A stretch of 64,000 nt of DNA from Calditrichota bacterium. Lineage in GTDB: Bacteria > Zhuqueibacterota > Zhuqueibacteria > Zhuqueibacterales > Geothermadaptataceae. The stretch spans positions 1 through 64,000 of the forward strand of contig QQUE01000009.1 in assembly GCA_008501765.1 (NCBI GenBank). The letters are read 5' to 3'. Made by a program: the position numbers and the translations under genes. The notes below the pieces were generated by a model, which saw nothing but the letters and a program-made list of their open reading frames with translations, did not search any database and was not told the origin of the DNA. Position 1 is the first letter of the stretch; every line of letters starts with the position of its first letter. This document shows positions 45,144 through 54,464 of this stretch, one piece after another.

Positions 45144-45879
45144 TTGCTTAATCAGGGAACGTCCTTGCCCCTTTCTGGCAAACCATTAAACAATATCCAT
45201 GCCACAAAAATCAAAGTGCTAATTATGTGAAGAGACAGGTTAAATATTGGCTGTATTTTATCCAAAATATCAGCACGTCGATAAATCCAACCATCCCGCA
45301 AGTTTAGATTAATCTTTTTTTGAATTTAAATTTTAAATCAATTATATATGCTGCGTGCTCAGGTAAAGAGCAGACAAATTTCCGCAGTTTTCCTTATAAT
45401 GGGATCGTCCATTTATCGCGCAACAACAGGTCAGATTTTGTATAATTTTTGATGGGGCAGCAAGGGAACAGTCCGGTGAATTTTTCAAAAAATCGAATAA
45501 CTTTTCAAAAAACTATTAATAAATCAGAGTGGCCTTTAGTTAATACGAAATTCGTAATTTGATTCCATTTTTGAAATTAATTACAAAAATGTACTTCGTA
45601 AATGGAAGAAAATATAATTTGAAATGCGAAACAGTTTCGAGACCAAGCGGGGTGAAATTGCACATTTGAGTTCAGATGGATGAAATTCGATTTTGATATT
45701 TTGAGAAACGAACTAAAATTCAGGTAAGAATAAAATCATGATTTGATATCTGCACCATTCTGCTACAATATTTTTTGCGTTCATATTTCACAATACAAGC
45801 CAATTCACAGATAACAAATTTATGAGAAATAAATTTATAATTTTACAAAATTGCATCGACTTAATTGGTACGGAATGTA

Positions 45880-48051
45880 TCAATCATCCGCCAGCATCGA
45901 CAAACTGATACGGCCCTTAATCGCATCAATTGAAATGATTTTCACATCGACAACATCTCCCACACTGACGACATCCATTGGATTTTTTACATAGCGATTG
46001 GCAAGTTTTGAAATATGCACCAGACCATCTTGTTTCACACCGATATCCACAAAAGCGCCAAAATCGACAACATTGCGAACGGTACCTTTTAGCATCATCC
46101 CAGGTTGTAAATCTTCCATTTTCAAAACATCGCTGCGAAAAATAGGTTTGTCCATGGCATCGCGGGGATCGCGTTCCGGTTTTTCGATTGCCTCAAGAAT
46201 ATCCTGCAAAGTAGGCAGCCCCACGGCCAAGTCTTCAGCCAATTGGTTTATCGTACGCCCGATAGATTTTAACTTTAATTTTAAAACATGGCCTGCGGAA
46301 CGAGCTTCTTTGGGCACAATGGAGAGGCGTTGTAAAAATTTTTCCGCCGTTTCGTAACTCTCGGGATGGATCGCCGTGCTGTCAAAAAAGAGATCGCTGT
46401 CAGGGATGCGTAAAAATCCCGCGCACTGTGTGAAAACCTTGGGCCCCAGACCTTTAACTTGCAACAATTGATTACGACTTCTGAATTGCCCGTTTTCATT
46501 CCGAAACTCAACAATATTGCGCGCAATCGAGCGGCGAATTCCGGCAACGTGATTTAACAGAGCAACCGAAGCTGTATTCAAATTAACCCCGACATTATTA
46601 ACAGCACTTTCGACGACGCGATCGAGCTCGGTGACGAGATTCGTCTGGTTGACATCATGCTGATACAGTCCAACTCCGATAGATTTTGGATCAATTTTCA
46701 CCAGTTCAGCCAAGGGATCAAGCAGGCGGCGGGCGATAGAAATATTGCCGCGCTGCGCTGCATCGAGGTCGGGAAATTCCTCCTTCGCTAGCGGTGAAGC
46801 CGAATAAACCGAAGCGCCAGCCTCATTCACTATTATATACTGCAGTTCGCGTTCCGGGATTTCTCCAATAGTTTCAGCAACGAGCTGCTCTGTCTCCCGG
46901 CTGGCTGTTCCGTTACCGATGGCAATCGCGGTCACATCGTATTTTTCAATCAACTCTTTTATTTGTATCTTCGCGAAGTCCCAGCGATTTTGTGGCTGAT
47001 GCGGGTAAATCGTATCGCCATCAAGGTATTTCCCCGTCCCATCGATAACAGCAATTTTGCAGCCGGTGCGAAACGCTGGATCGATGCCCATAATAATGTG
47101 CCCTTTAACCGGCGGTTGCATCAGCAGATTGCGCAAGTTTTCCGAGAATATTTTTATAGCATGAGCATCGGCGAGTTCCGTGAGTTTATTGCGCACCTCT
47201 CTTTCAATGGCCGGTGCTATCAGGCGGGAATAACCGTCAGCTACGGCTGCCTCAATTTCATCTGCAAATATGCAACTGTCATTTGTAACCACCTTTTTCG
47301 TAATTGAGGCGATAATTGCATCGTCAGGTGCTGCAATTTTTACGCGTAAAAAACCATCCCGCTCCCCCCTGTTTATTGCCAAAACTCGGTAGGCAAGGAT
47401 TTTTTTCACTGAATCGCGATATTCGGCATAAATTTCGTAAACATCGATATTTTTTGGATCCTTTGCCTCAGAAATCAGTTCTCCCTCTTCCCAGGTATTT
47501 TCCCGCGCATATTTTCGAAAATCAGCCGTATCAGAAATCTGTTCCGCGATGATATCCCGCGCCCCGGCCAACGCCTCACCGGCGGTGGCAACTCCTTTTT
47601 CCGCATCAATAAATTCCGCTGCAATGTGCTCAGGATCTCCATGAAAATCGGTTTGTGCGAACATGCGTTCTGCCAGCAGCTCCAATCCTTTTTCTTTGGC
47701 GATTGTTGCCCGCGTCCGGCGTTTGGGTTTATACGGCAAGTATAAATCTTCAACTTCCTGGAGTTTTGTTGCAGTTGAAATAGCGTGCTGCAATTCAGCG
47801 GTCAATTTCCCTTGCTCTTCGATGGAATTGCGAACAGTTTCCTTGCGCTCCTGCAAGATTCGCAGGTAACGAATCCTGTCTTCCACAGCTCGAATTTGCT
47901 CTTCGTCGAGGCCACCTGTCGCCTCTTTCCGGTAACGGGCGATAAACGGAACGGTATTTTCATCATCAAGCAATTCGACAGTGGATGAAACTTGCCCCGG
48001 TTTTAGCACGAGTTCTTTTGCAATCAATTTAATGAATTCTGGCTGTGTCAA
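45880..48051 (-). CDS. tex: Tex-family S1 RNA-binding transcription accessory protein
   Basis: The 723-residue protein shows the full Tex layout. There is a helical N-terminal part with VPFIARYRKEATGGLDEEQI (near 30-55), a YqgF/RuvC-like domain (about 320-450, GIDPAFRTGCKIAVID), helix-hairpin-helix segments (about 490-560, LLQVKGLGPKVFTQCAGFLR), and a C-terminal S1 domain (about 645-715, LKGTVRNVVDFGAFVDIGVK). Tex binds nucleic acid and acts with RNA polymerase in transcription. TTG 48051 is the start, with CGGAG seven bases upstream. The gene stands alone between two long gene-free stretches. Confidence 0.95.
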   Translation of the reverse strand: MTQPEFIKLIAKELVLKPGQVSSTVELLDDENTVPFIARYRKEATGGLDEEQIRAVEDRIRYLRILQERKETVRNSIEEQGKLTAELQHAISTATKLQEVEDLYLPYKPKRRTRATIAKEKGLELLAERMFAQTDFHGDPEHIAAEFIDAEKGVATAGEALAGARDIIAEQISDTADFRKYARENTWEEGELISEAKDPKNIDVYEIYAEYRDSVKKILAYRVLAINRGERDGFLRVKIAAPDDAIIASITKKVVTNDSCIFADEIEAAVADGYSRLIAPAIEREVRNKLTELADAHAIKIFSENLRNLLMQPPVKGHIIMGIDPAFRTGCKIAVIDGTGKYLDGDTIYPHQPQNRWDFAKIQIKELIEKYDVTAIAIGNGTASRETEQLVAETIGEIPERELQYIIVNEAGASVYSASPLAKEEFPDLDAAQRGNISIARRLLDPLAELVKIDPKSIGVGLYQHDVNQTNLVTELDRVVESAVNNVGVNLNTASVALLNHVAGIRRSIARNIVEFRNENGQFRSRNQLLQVKGLGPKVFTQCAGFLRIPDSDLFFDSTAIHPESYETAEKFLQRLSIVPKEARSAGHVLKLKLKSIGRTINQLAEDLAVGLPTLQDILEAIEKPERDPRDAMDKPIFRSDVLKMEDLQPGMMLKGTVRNVVDFGAFVDIGVKQDGLVHISKLANRYVKNPMDVVSVGDVVDVKIISIDAIKGRISLSMLADD

Positions 48052-48707
48052 GGTATTTCTCCGTAATTTTGTTAATTCAAAACAGGACTAAAATACAGAA
48101 ATTTGCGAAAGATGCAAGAGGGAGTTGCAACGCAATTTCTTGAGTAATGGAGATGGGTACATTGATTAATTCAAGCGACACATTCGACTGGAGAGCGCCA
48201 TTGTTTTGGCAAATTAATTGCCAATTTTGAGGTGATTTTGTTGAATCGACAGACAAAGGATCATTGTGAAAATGAGGAGGTGTATAAAACTTGACGCTAT
48301 TTTATTATTAGGCACTTTAATATTATACAAAATTAAATATTGCCGAAATACAACTGACAGGTGCATAATTTATAAATAAAAATCGTCCTGTTTTTAAAAA
48401 TATAGCTCATAAATTTGATTACTTTAATCAGCAAATTCCCCAACCGGTAATATACAATCTAAGAATAAAAGAAACAAAATATAAGAACGGGAAATACTCA
48501 TAATTAATATTTATAAAAAATCGAAGAAAACAAAAAATTGGAGAATCAAAGATTGACTCTTTTATTAAAAATTATTACTATCCAACCGACTCTACATAAA
48601 GAATAAATGCACCTAATAATAGAATTTAAAAAAATAGAAATATAATGTATCAATTGTGCTCATATTCAATGAGTTTAAGTTAATTTACCGAAAAGGAGAA
48701 ACGGTTC
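48052..48707. other. Divergent intergenic region before the cytochrome island
   Basis: This AT-rich stretch of 656 bases should hold the tex promoter and that of the first cytochrome gene. AGGAGA at 48693-48698 is the ribosome site for ATG 48708. I see no strong hairpin and no gene. Confidence 0.35.
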
Positions 48708-49310
48708 ATGAATAAGGTAAAACTTTTTCTATTGGTTGCACTCGGGATGAGTTTTTTGAGTGGTGAAATGTTAGCTCAAAAAGCGAAAACATTTGACTAT
48801 GTTGGTGCGCTCGGCTGTAAGAAATGCCACAAATCAGCAAAAAGCGGCGCCCAATACAAAGTATGGTCAGAAAAAAAACACTCGAAAGCGTATGCCACGC
48901 TCGCATCTGAAGAATCGATGAAAATCGCGAAAGCAAAAGGCATTGCTGATCCGCAAAAAGCCAAAGAATGTCTCAAATGCCATGTAACTGCATATGATGT
49001 AGCTGCAGAACGCCTGGGCACGAAATATTCAATTGAAGATGGTGTCGGCTGCGAATCGTGTCACGGCGCTGGCAAAGCCTATTCAAAGAAAAAAGTGAAA
49101 AAAGCCATTGTTGCTGGTGAGATTAAAGGCGAATCTGTTGGTCTTTTAACGATCACCGAAAAAACCTGCACAACGTGTCACAACGAAGAAAGCCCAACAT
49201 TCAAGGCATTTGACTACGAAAAGGCAAAAGCTGAAATTGCGCATCCCAAACCCGAAGGTGATAGTGACGACGACGATAGCGATGATGATGATGATGACGC
49301 AACTCCATAA
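48708..49310 (+). CDS. Tetraheme cytochrome c, c554-like
   Basis: The 200-residue periplasmic protein has a signal peptide (1-23, ending LAQ) and four haem sites: CKKCH, CLKCH, CESCH and CTTCH. The pattern HSKAYATLASEESMKIAK, ECLKCHVTAYD and DGVGCESCHGAG is that of the cytochrome c554 family, small electron shuttles. The last 16 residues are almost all acidic (DSDDDDSDDDDDD), which its close paralogue at 58318 lacks; the tail could be a docking surface for a basic partner. It starts the respiratory island, 24 bases before the undecaheme-type gene. Confidence 0.88.
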   Translation: MNKVKLFLLVALGMSFLSGEMLAQKAKTFDYVGALGCKKCHKSAKSGAQYKVWSEKKHSKAYATLASEESMKIAKAKGIADPQKAKECLKCHVTAYDVAAERLGTKYSIEDGVGCESCHGAGKAYSKKKVKKAIVAGEIKGESVGLLTITEKTCTTCHNEESPTFKAFDYEKAKAEIAHPKPEGDSDDDDSDDDDDDATP

Positions 49311-49334
49311 TTGAATTTGAATGGTCAATAATTC

Positions 49335-50597
49335 ATGAAAAATATCCTGTTATTTATCGGGATTTCACTTTCCTGCGCTTTCACAATGAAAGCGCAGGAA
49401 TTTGTCGAAATCGAAAACACGGAATGCTTTGAATGCCATAATGATCCTGAAATCGAAGAGGAACGATCCGATTCCACTCAGGTTCTTTTTGTTGATAAAA
49501 CGAAGTTTACTGACAGCATACATGGTGACATGTACTGCACAGAATGCCATATTGACGTTACGGATTCTGACCACGACGAAGACTTGAACAAAGTTACCTG
49601 CGGCAGCTCTGACTGCCACGAAGATAGCAAAGAAGATATCATGGCCAGCGTTCATGGCGAGACAGCCATGCCGGAATATCCGGAAGATTTACCATCTTGT
49701 GCGACCTGCCACGGCACCCATTATATTGCAGAGGTTGCAGATGAAAACTCTCTGATGAGCAAAGCCAACCAGGCCAAAGTATGTCAGCAGTGCCACGGCG
49801 ATGCGGCAATTGTAGCCCGGCATGATATTTCAGCGAAACATCCCGTAGCAGAATACAGCAGTAGCGTGCATGGTAAACTGGCAGAATCAGGAAATAACGA
49901 AACAGCTACCTGCAGTGATTGCCATGGGCAGCATAAAATGCTGCATTCAACGGATACAAATTCGACAGTTTATAGAATAAATATAGCTGAAACATGTGGT
50001 GTATGTCATGAGGCTCCCAAGAACCAATATGTAATTGGCAAACACGGTAAATCTGTGGCCAAGGGAAGATTGGATGCACCGGCGTGCAATGACTGCCATT
50101 TTGAGCATAATATTATCTCTAAAAATGATCCGAAATCGCCAACCGCAACAGTAAATATGGCGCTGCAAATCTGTTCACCCTGCCATGCGTCAGAACGTCT
50201 CGTGCATCGCTATGGACTGCTAACAGATCGGGTGACAAGCTATGAACACAGTTACCACGGTCTCGCCTTGCGCGGTGGTAAGGCCACAGTCGCGAATTGC
50301 GGTAGTTGCCACGGCGTTCACGCGGTTTTACCGGCATCGGATCCACGCTCATTGATCCATCCGGATAACCTGGCTGCCACGTGCGGCGAATGTCATCCCA
50401 ATGCTTCGAAGAATTTCACTGAAAGTAAAATCCACCTGGTTGCCGGAACGCAAGAAATGACAATTCTTTCGATTGTGGAGCAAATTTATATTTTGCTAAT
50501 TTTTGCAGTGATCGGTTTTATGCTCCTGCATAATTCACTCGATTTTTTCGTTAAAGCTAAACATATAAGGGCCCAAAGATATCATGGAAGCAAATAA
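49335..50597 (+). CDS. Multiheme cytochrome c (ten CXXCH plus one CX4CH), C-terminally anchored
   Basis: The 420-residue protein has a signal peptide (1-20, ending MKA). Ten CXXCH sites follow (CFECH, CTECH, CATCH, CQQCH, CSDCH, CGVCH, CNDCH, CSPCH, CGSCH, CGECH), with one CGSSDCH (CX4CH) between the second and third. A membrane helix lies near 380-400 and a basic cytoplasmic end follows. The repeated SVHG/KHG motifs before each site supply distal histidine ligands. Its end overlaps the next gene, a cytochrome b, by 14 bases, so the two very likely form one quinol-cytochrome c complex. Whether the CX4CH site carries haem cannot be read here. Confidence 0.88.
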   Translation: MKNILLFIGISLSCAFTMKAQEFVEIENTECFECHNDPEIEEERSDSTQVLFVDKTKFTDSIHGDMYCTECHIDVTDSDHDEDLNKVTCGSSDCHEDSKEDIMASVHGETAMPEYPEDLPSCATCHGTHYIAEVADENSLMSKANQAKVCQQCHGDAAIVARHDISAKHPVAEYSSSVHGKLAESGNNETATCSDCHGQHKMLHSTDTNSTVYRINIAETCGVCHEAPKNQYVIGKHGKSVAKGRLDAPACNDCHFEHNIISKNDPKSPTATVNMALQICSPCHASERLVHRYGLLTDRVTSYEHSYHGLALRGGKATVANCGSCHGVHAVLPASDPRSLIHPDNLAATCGECHPNASKNFTESKIHLVAGTQEMTILSIVEQIYILLIFAVIGFMLLHNSLDFFVKAKHIRAQRYHGSK

Positions 50598-51279
50598 TCA
50601 AAGACTCTTTTTACGATGGACCCTCAACGAACGAATCCAGCATTGGTTGCTCGCAGGCTCTTTTATTACCCTGGTAATTTCGGGATTTGCCTTGCGCTAT
50701 CCCGATACATGGTGGGCAATTCCAATGGTTGTCGGAGATTCAATCGATTTACGCTCAATCGTTCACCGTATCGCCGCAACAATTAACACAGGTGTTGCGG
50801 TCTACCATGTTGGTTATCTCCTTTTTACCTCCAGAGGACGATTTCAACTCAAACACCTCATTCTGAAGCCGGAAGATTTCAGACATTTGCGCGATAAAAT
50901 GCTGCAAAATTTAGGGGTGAAAACCAAACCCATTGTTTTTTCGCATTATACTTATTGGGAAAAATTCGAATATTGGGCCCTTATCTGGGGCACAATCGTT
51001 ATGCTGGTTACCGGGGTCTCTTTATGGTTTGAAAACTTCGCCCTGCAATACATCTCATTATTTTACCTTGATGTGGGCAGAGTAATTCACTATTATGAAG
51101 CTATACTTGCTTCGTTATCAATTCTTGTTTGGCATTTCTATTTTGTCATAGCCAATCCTGAAACCTATCCTGTGAATTTTAGCATGTTTAACGGGTACTT
51201 AACCCAGGAAGAAATGGAAGCGGAACACGACGGTGAATTGAAGGATATTTTGGAAGAAGAACATAACCAATCGAGGTAG
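50584..51279 (+). CDS. Cytochrome b subunit (dihaem, FdnI/cytochrome b561-like)
   Basis: The 231-residue protein has four membrane helices and histidines placed as haem b ligands (RIQHWLLAGS, IVHRIAATIN, HVGYLLF, VIHYYEA, LVWHFYF). The sequence is closely paralogous to the C-terminal part of the next gene: both contain YWEKFxYxA and end with a P-x-N/T-F/I-G-x-L/T-E-E-x-E stretch. It would oxidise or reduce membrane quinone and exchange electrons with the overlapping multiheme cytochrome. Confidence 0.85.
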   Translation: MEANNQRLFLRWTLNERIQHWLLAGSFITLVISGFALRYPDTWWAIPMVVGDSIDLRSIVHRIAATINTGVAVYHVGYLLFTSRGRFQLKHLILKPEDFRHLRDKMLQNLGVKTKPIVFSHYTYWEKFEYWALIWGTIVMLVTGVSLWFENFALQYISLFYLDVGRVIHYYEAILASLSILVWHFYFVIANPETYPVNFSMFNGYLTQEEMEAEHDGELKDILEEEHNQSR

Positions 51280-51282
51280 GAG

Positions 51283-54141
51283 ATGCCGAGTTGTCACACC
51301 GTGCTTTGCAGGTTGCAGTCTGTTCCATCACAATTTTTTAAGTTCCTTTACATTCTCTTTCTGATCCTTGCCACTTCATCCGTTTTAGCCCAGGATGAAG
51401 TGGATGAATGCCTTGATTGCCATGGTGATGACGAAGAAACCATGGAACGGGACGGCAAGGAAATTTCTATCTTTGTGGATCGAAATAACTTTATGAGTTC
51501 TGTCCACGCTGAAGAAGAATGCACTTCCTGCCACCAGGATATCGATCTCGAAGAACACCCGGACGATGAAACGCCCATTTCCCCGGTAAATTGCTCGGAT
51601 TGCCACGAGGATGCGGTAAAACATTACAAACGCAGCCTGCACGGTGATGCCTGGGAAAAAGGAGCCTACCTGGCGCCCAATTGCGAATCCTGCCATGGTA
51701 AACACGATATTCTATCCGCAAAAAATAAAAAATCCAAAACCTATGTTTTGAACATTCCCAATCTCTGCGGCGAATGCCACAAAGAGGGCACCCCCGTTTC
51801 CAGATTACAGCAGATTTCAGAGCATTCGGTTTTAGAGAACTATTCCCAATCGATTCACGGTGACGGCCTTTTCCGGCGCGGCCTCATTGTTACGGCTGTC
51901 TGTACAAGCTGCCACACTTCCCACGATATTTTACCACACGAAGATCCGAAATCATCCATCAACCGGCAAAATATCCCGATAACTTGTGAAAAATGCCACG
52001 CTGAAATTGAACGTGTGCATACCAAGATAATTCGCGGTGAACTGTGGCAAAAAAGACCGGATGAGATCCCCTTATGCATTGACTGCCACCAACCTCACCA
52101 GGTTCGCCGCGTCGATTATGAGATAACTTTTCCAGACTCCGATTGTATCGAATGCCACATCAAAGAGGATGTTTTCAAAACGGTTGACGGGGAAAAAATC
52201 TCCCTGACCATCGACCCTGAACATATAAAAAATTCAGTGCATTTCGAAAACACATGTATAAAATGCCATAGCACTGTCAGCATTTCCCAAAACCCTGTTT
52301 GTAAAAACAGTGGAAAAGTCGACTGCTCGATGTGCCATGCCGAGGAAGTTGAACTCTATAATGGGAGCCAGCATGGCACGCTTTTCGCGAAATCCGACTC
52401 TACCGTGATCGCACCCTATTGTTCCGATTGTCACGGCACGCACGAAATGAAAGCCAAATCGGACATTGATTCACCGACTTTTGCCCGCAATATTCCTGAT
52501 TTGTGCGGCAAGTGTCACAGAGCAGGTGAAAAAGCTGCTGTAGCCTACAAGGGCGAAGAAAAAAATATTATTAAAAATTACACCATGAGTATCCACGGCA
52601 AAGGGCTGCTGGAAAGTGGACTCATGGTAACGGCAACTTGTGTTGACTGCCACACAGCGCACAATGAACGGCCAATTTCTGACTCAACATCAACTGTTTT
52701 CCCTGCAAATATATCCACGACATGCGCCCAATGTCACCTCGGAATTTATGAAGTTTTTAAAACCAGCATTCACGATCCCTCCGTTACAAAAACCGAAGAA
52801 AAACTGCCGGCGTGCAACGATTGCCATTCATCCCACACAATTTCACGCGTCGATGTCAGCGATTTCAGGCAGGATATACTCAACCAGTGTGGGCGCTGTC
52901 ACGAAAAAGTTGCCGAAACTTATTTTGAGACTTTTCACGGTAAGGTTTCAACGCTTGGTGAAATCTCAACTGCCAAATGCTACGATTGCCATGGGGCGCA
53001 CAATATATTGAAAACGGACAATCCAGCTTCGACATTACACGCGTCAAATATTGTCGAAACCTGCAAAACATGCCACAGCAACTCGAACGCACAATTTGCC
53101 AGCTATCTGGCCCATGCGACCCATCACGACAAAGAAAAGTACCCCTATTTATATTATTCCTACTTTTTCATGACCGCGCTTCTTTTGGGGACAATTGGCT
53201 TTTTTGGCATGCACACACTTTTATGGATTCCACGCGCTATCTGGGAACGGCGGAAAATCGTTCGCGCTAAGAAGGAAGCCAAACGGGTCAACGCGCACGC
53301 TATACCATACGAAGAAAAACACATTCAGCGATTCGATCCTTTTTCGCGATTTTTACATATTTTAGTTATTTTGAGTTTTATCTCGCTTGCTTTAACCGGA
53401 TTAACGATAAAATTCGCACGAGTCGGTATATTCCAGACTATTTCAAAAATCCTTGGTGGATATGCGGTGACAGGCTATGCGCACCGGTACGCGGCTATCA
53501 TTACAGGGCTCTATTTTGTTTTGCATCTCGGCTATTTAATACGCAAATTAAAGAACAAAAAAGTCAGCTTTAAAAACATGTTTTCCGGCGAAGATACGCT
53601 GGTTCCGCGCTGGCACGATGTGGTCGAATTCTGGCAAACTATAAAATGGTTTTTAGGGCTCGGCAAACGCCCGAAATATGGAAGATGGACTTACTGGGAA
53701 AAATTTGATTATTTCGCTGTATTTTGGGGTGTGGCTATTATCGGCCTCAGTGGGCTCATTCTCTGGTTCCCGGAATTTTTTACACAGTTTGGTATGCCGG
53801 GTTGGGCAATTAATGTTGCAACGATTATTCACAGTGACGAAGCGCTCCTGGCAACATGTTTTATTTTTGCTATCCACTTTTTCAACACCCATGCACGTCC
53901 GGATAAATTCCCCATGGATACTGTTATTTTTACAGGTAGTGTTACTTTAAAAGAATTGAAGGAAGAACGTCCGCGGGAATTTGAGCAGCTTATTAAATCA
54001 AAAAACATTAAAAAACACCTGACGGATCCACCTTCAAAATGGATGAAAAGATGGGCACGAATTTTTGGTTTTGCTGCACTGGCATATGGAATCACCATCG
54101 TTGTACTGACAATTTATGCGCTTGTTTTTCTGTACAATTAG
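51283..54141 (+). CDS. Nineteen-haem cytochrome c fused to a cytochrome b domain (CbcL-like layout)
   Basis: The 952-residue protein has a signal peptide (about 1-36, ending VLAQ), 19 CXXCH sites between residues about 43 and 600, and then five to six membrane helices (about 620-950). The membrane part carries cytochrome b histidines in FLHILVIL, YAHRYAAII, FVLHLGYL, IIHSDEALL and AIHFFN. The haem part looks duplicated: two stretches each begin with a SLTID/ISIFVD-type segment, SVHxE and CTSCH/CIKCH, and run through similar site orders. Geobacter CbcL has the same order (multiheme c, then b) but about half the haems, and passes electrons from menaquinol to the periplasm. It follows the gene pair that carries the same two functions separately. 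Confidence 0.85.
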   Translation: MPSCHTVLCRLQSVPSQFFKFLYILFLILATSSVLAQDEVDECLDCHGDDEETMERDGKEISIFVDRNNFMSSVHAEEECTSCHQDIDLEEHPDDETPISPVNCSDCHEDAVKHYKRSLHGDAWEKGAYLAPNCESCHGKHDILSAKNKKSKTYVLNIPNLCGECHKEGTPVSRLQQISEHSVLENYSQSIHGDGLFRRGLIVTAVCTSCHTSHDILPHEDPKSSINRQNIPITCEKCHAEIERVHTKIIRGELWQKRPDEIPLCIDCHQPHQVRRVDYEITFPDSDCIECHIKEDVFKTVDGEKISLTIDPEHIKNSVHFENTCIKCHSTVSISQNPVCKNSGKVDCSMCHAEEVELYNGSQHGTLFAKSDSTVIAPYCSDCHGTHEMKAKSDIDSPTFARNIPDLCGKCHRAGEKAAVAYKGEEKNIIKNYTMSIHGKGLLESGLMVTATCVDCHTAHNERPISDSTSTVFPANISTTCAQCHLGIYEVFKTSIHDPSVTKTEEKLPACNDCHSSHTISRVDVSDFRQDILNQCGRCHEKVAETYFETFHGKVSTLGEISTAKCYDCHGAHNILKTDNPASTLHASNIVETCKTCHSNSNAQFASYLAHATHHDKEKYPYLYYSYFFMTALLLGTIGFFGMHTLLWIPRAIWERRKIVRAKKEAKRVNAHAIPYEEKHIQRFDPFSRFLHILVILSFISLALTGLTIKFARVGIFQTISKILGGYAVTGYAHRYAAIITGLYFVLHLGYLIRKLKNKKVSFKNMFSGEDTLVPRWHDVVEFWQTIKWFLGLGKRPKYGRWTYWEKFDYFAVFWGVAIIGLSGLILWFPEFFTQFGMPGWAINVATIIHSDEALLATCFIFAIHFFNTHARPDKFPMDTVIFTGSVTLKELKEERPREFEQLIKSKNIKKHLTDPPSKWMKRWARIFGFAALAYGITIVVLTIYALVFLYN

Positions 54142-54364
54142 AAGGCCGGTTTGACCTGCACAATTCACAACACATCAGATAAACGAACTTTAACTGTTGA
54201 AAATTTCTGCTTGGGTTATTGGAAAAACCAAGATCTGCAAACAAAAAGCATCTCTCACTGAGCCGCTAAGCATGGCCCGGTTTTGTATTTGATAAATTTG
54301 TTCATTATAGACTCTGCGACACAGTGTGAGAAATATTCAGGTCAGAGAATTAGTACAAATTTTA

Positions 54365-54413
54365 AAAACAGGTTAACAATTCAAATGATATATTGTTTAA
54401 CCTGTTTTTTTTT
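54365..54413 (+). terminator. Rho-independent terminator after the cytochrome c/b fusion
   Basis: ACAGGTTAACAAT (54368-54380) pairs with ATTGTTTAACCTGT (54392-54405) with one bulge, followed by nine T. The rest of 54142-54464 holds nothing I can name except the GGAGG ribosome site of the next gene. Confidence 0.85.
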
Positions 54414-54464
54414 GTTATTTTTTGATTAATGCGTCTTGTTAAATGGTATTGAGAGGAGGAAGAA

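Larger units (their letters stand above)
43978..45879. other. 1.9-kb stretch without a recognisable gene, several hairpins
   Basis: I see no credible coding frame. A 76-codon minus-strand frame at 44926-44696 has no known motif. The stretch contains the hairpins described at 44211, 44279 and 44542-44880 and a tRNA-like fragment at 45079-45143. Between 45190 and 45879 it is AT-rich and I see nothing clear. Confidence 0.4.

Noticed and set aside
45450-45490. Cobalamin riboswitch-like string (AGGGAACAGTCCGGTGAA)
   Set aside because: Only the first half of the conserved core is present. The following CCxxxAGCTGxCCCGC part and the other boxes are missing, and no B12 gene follows.
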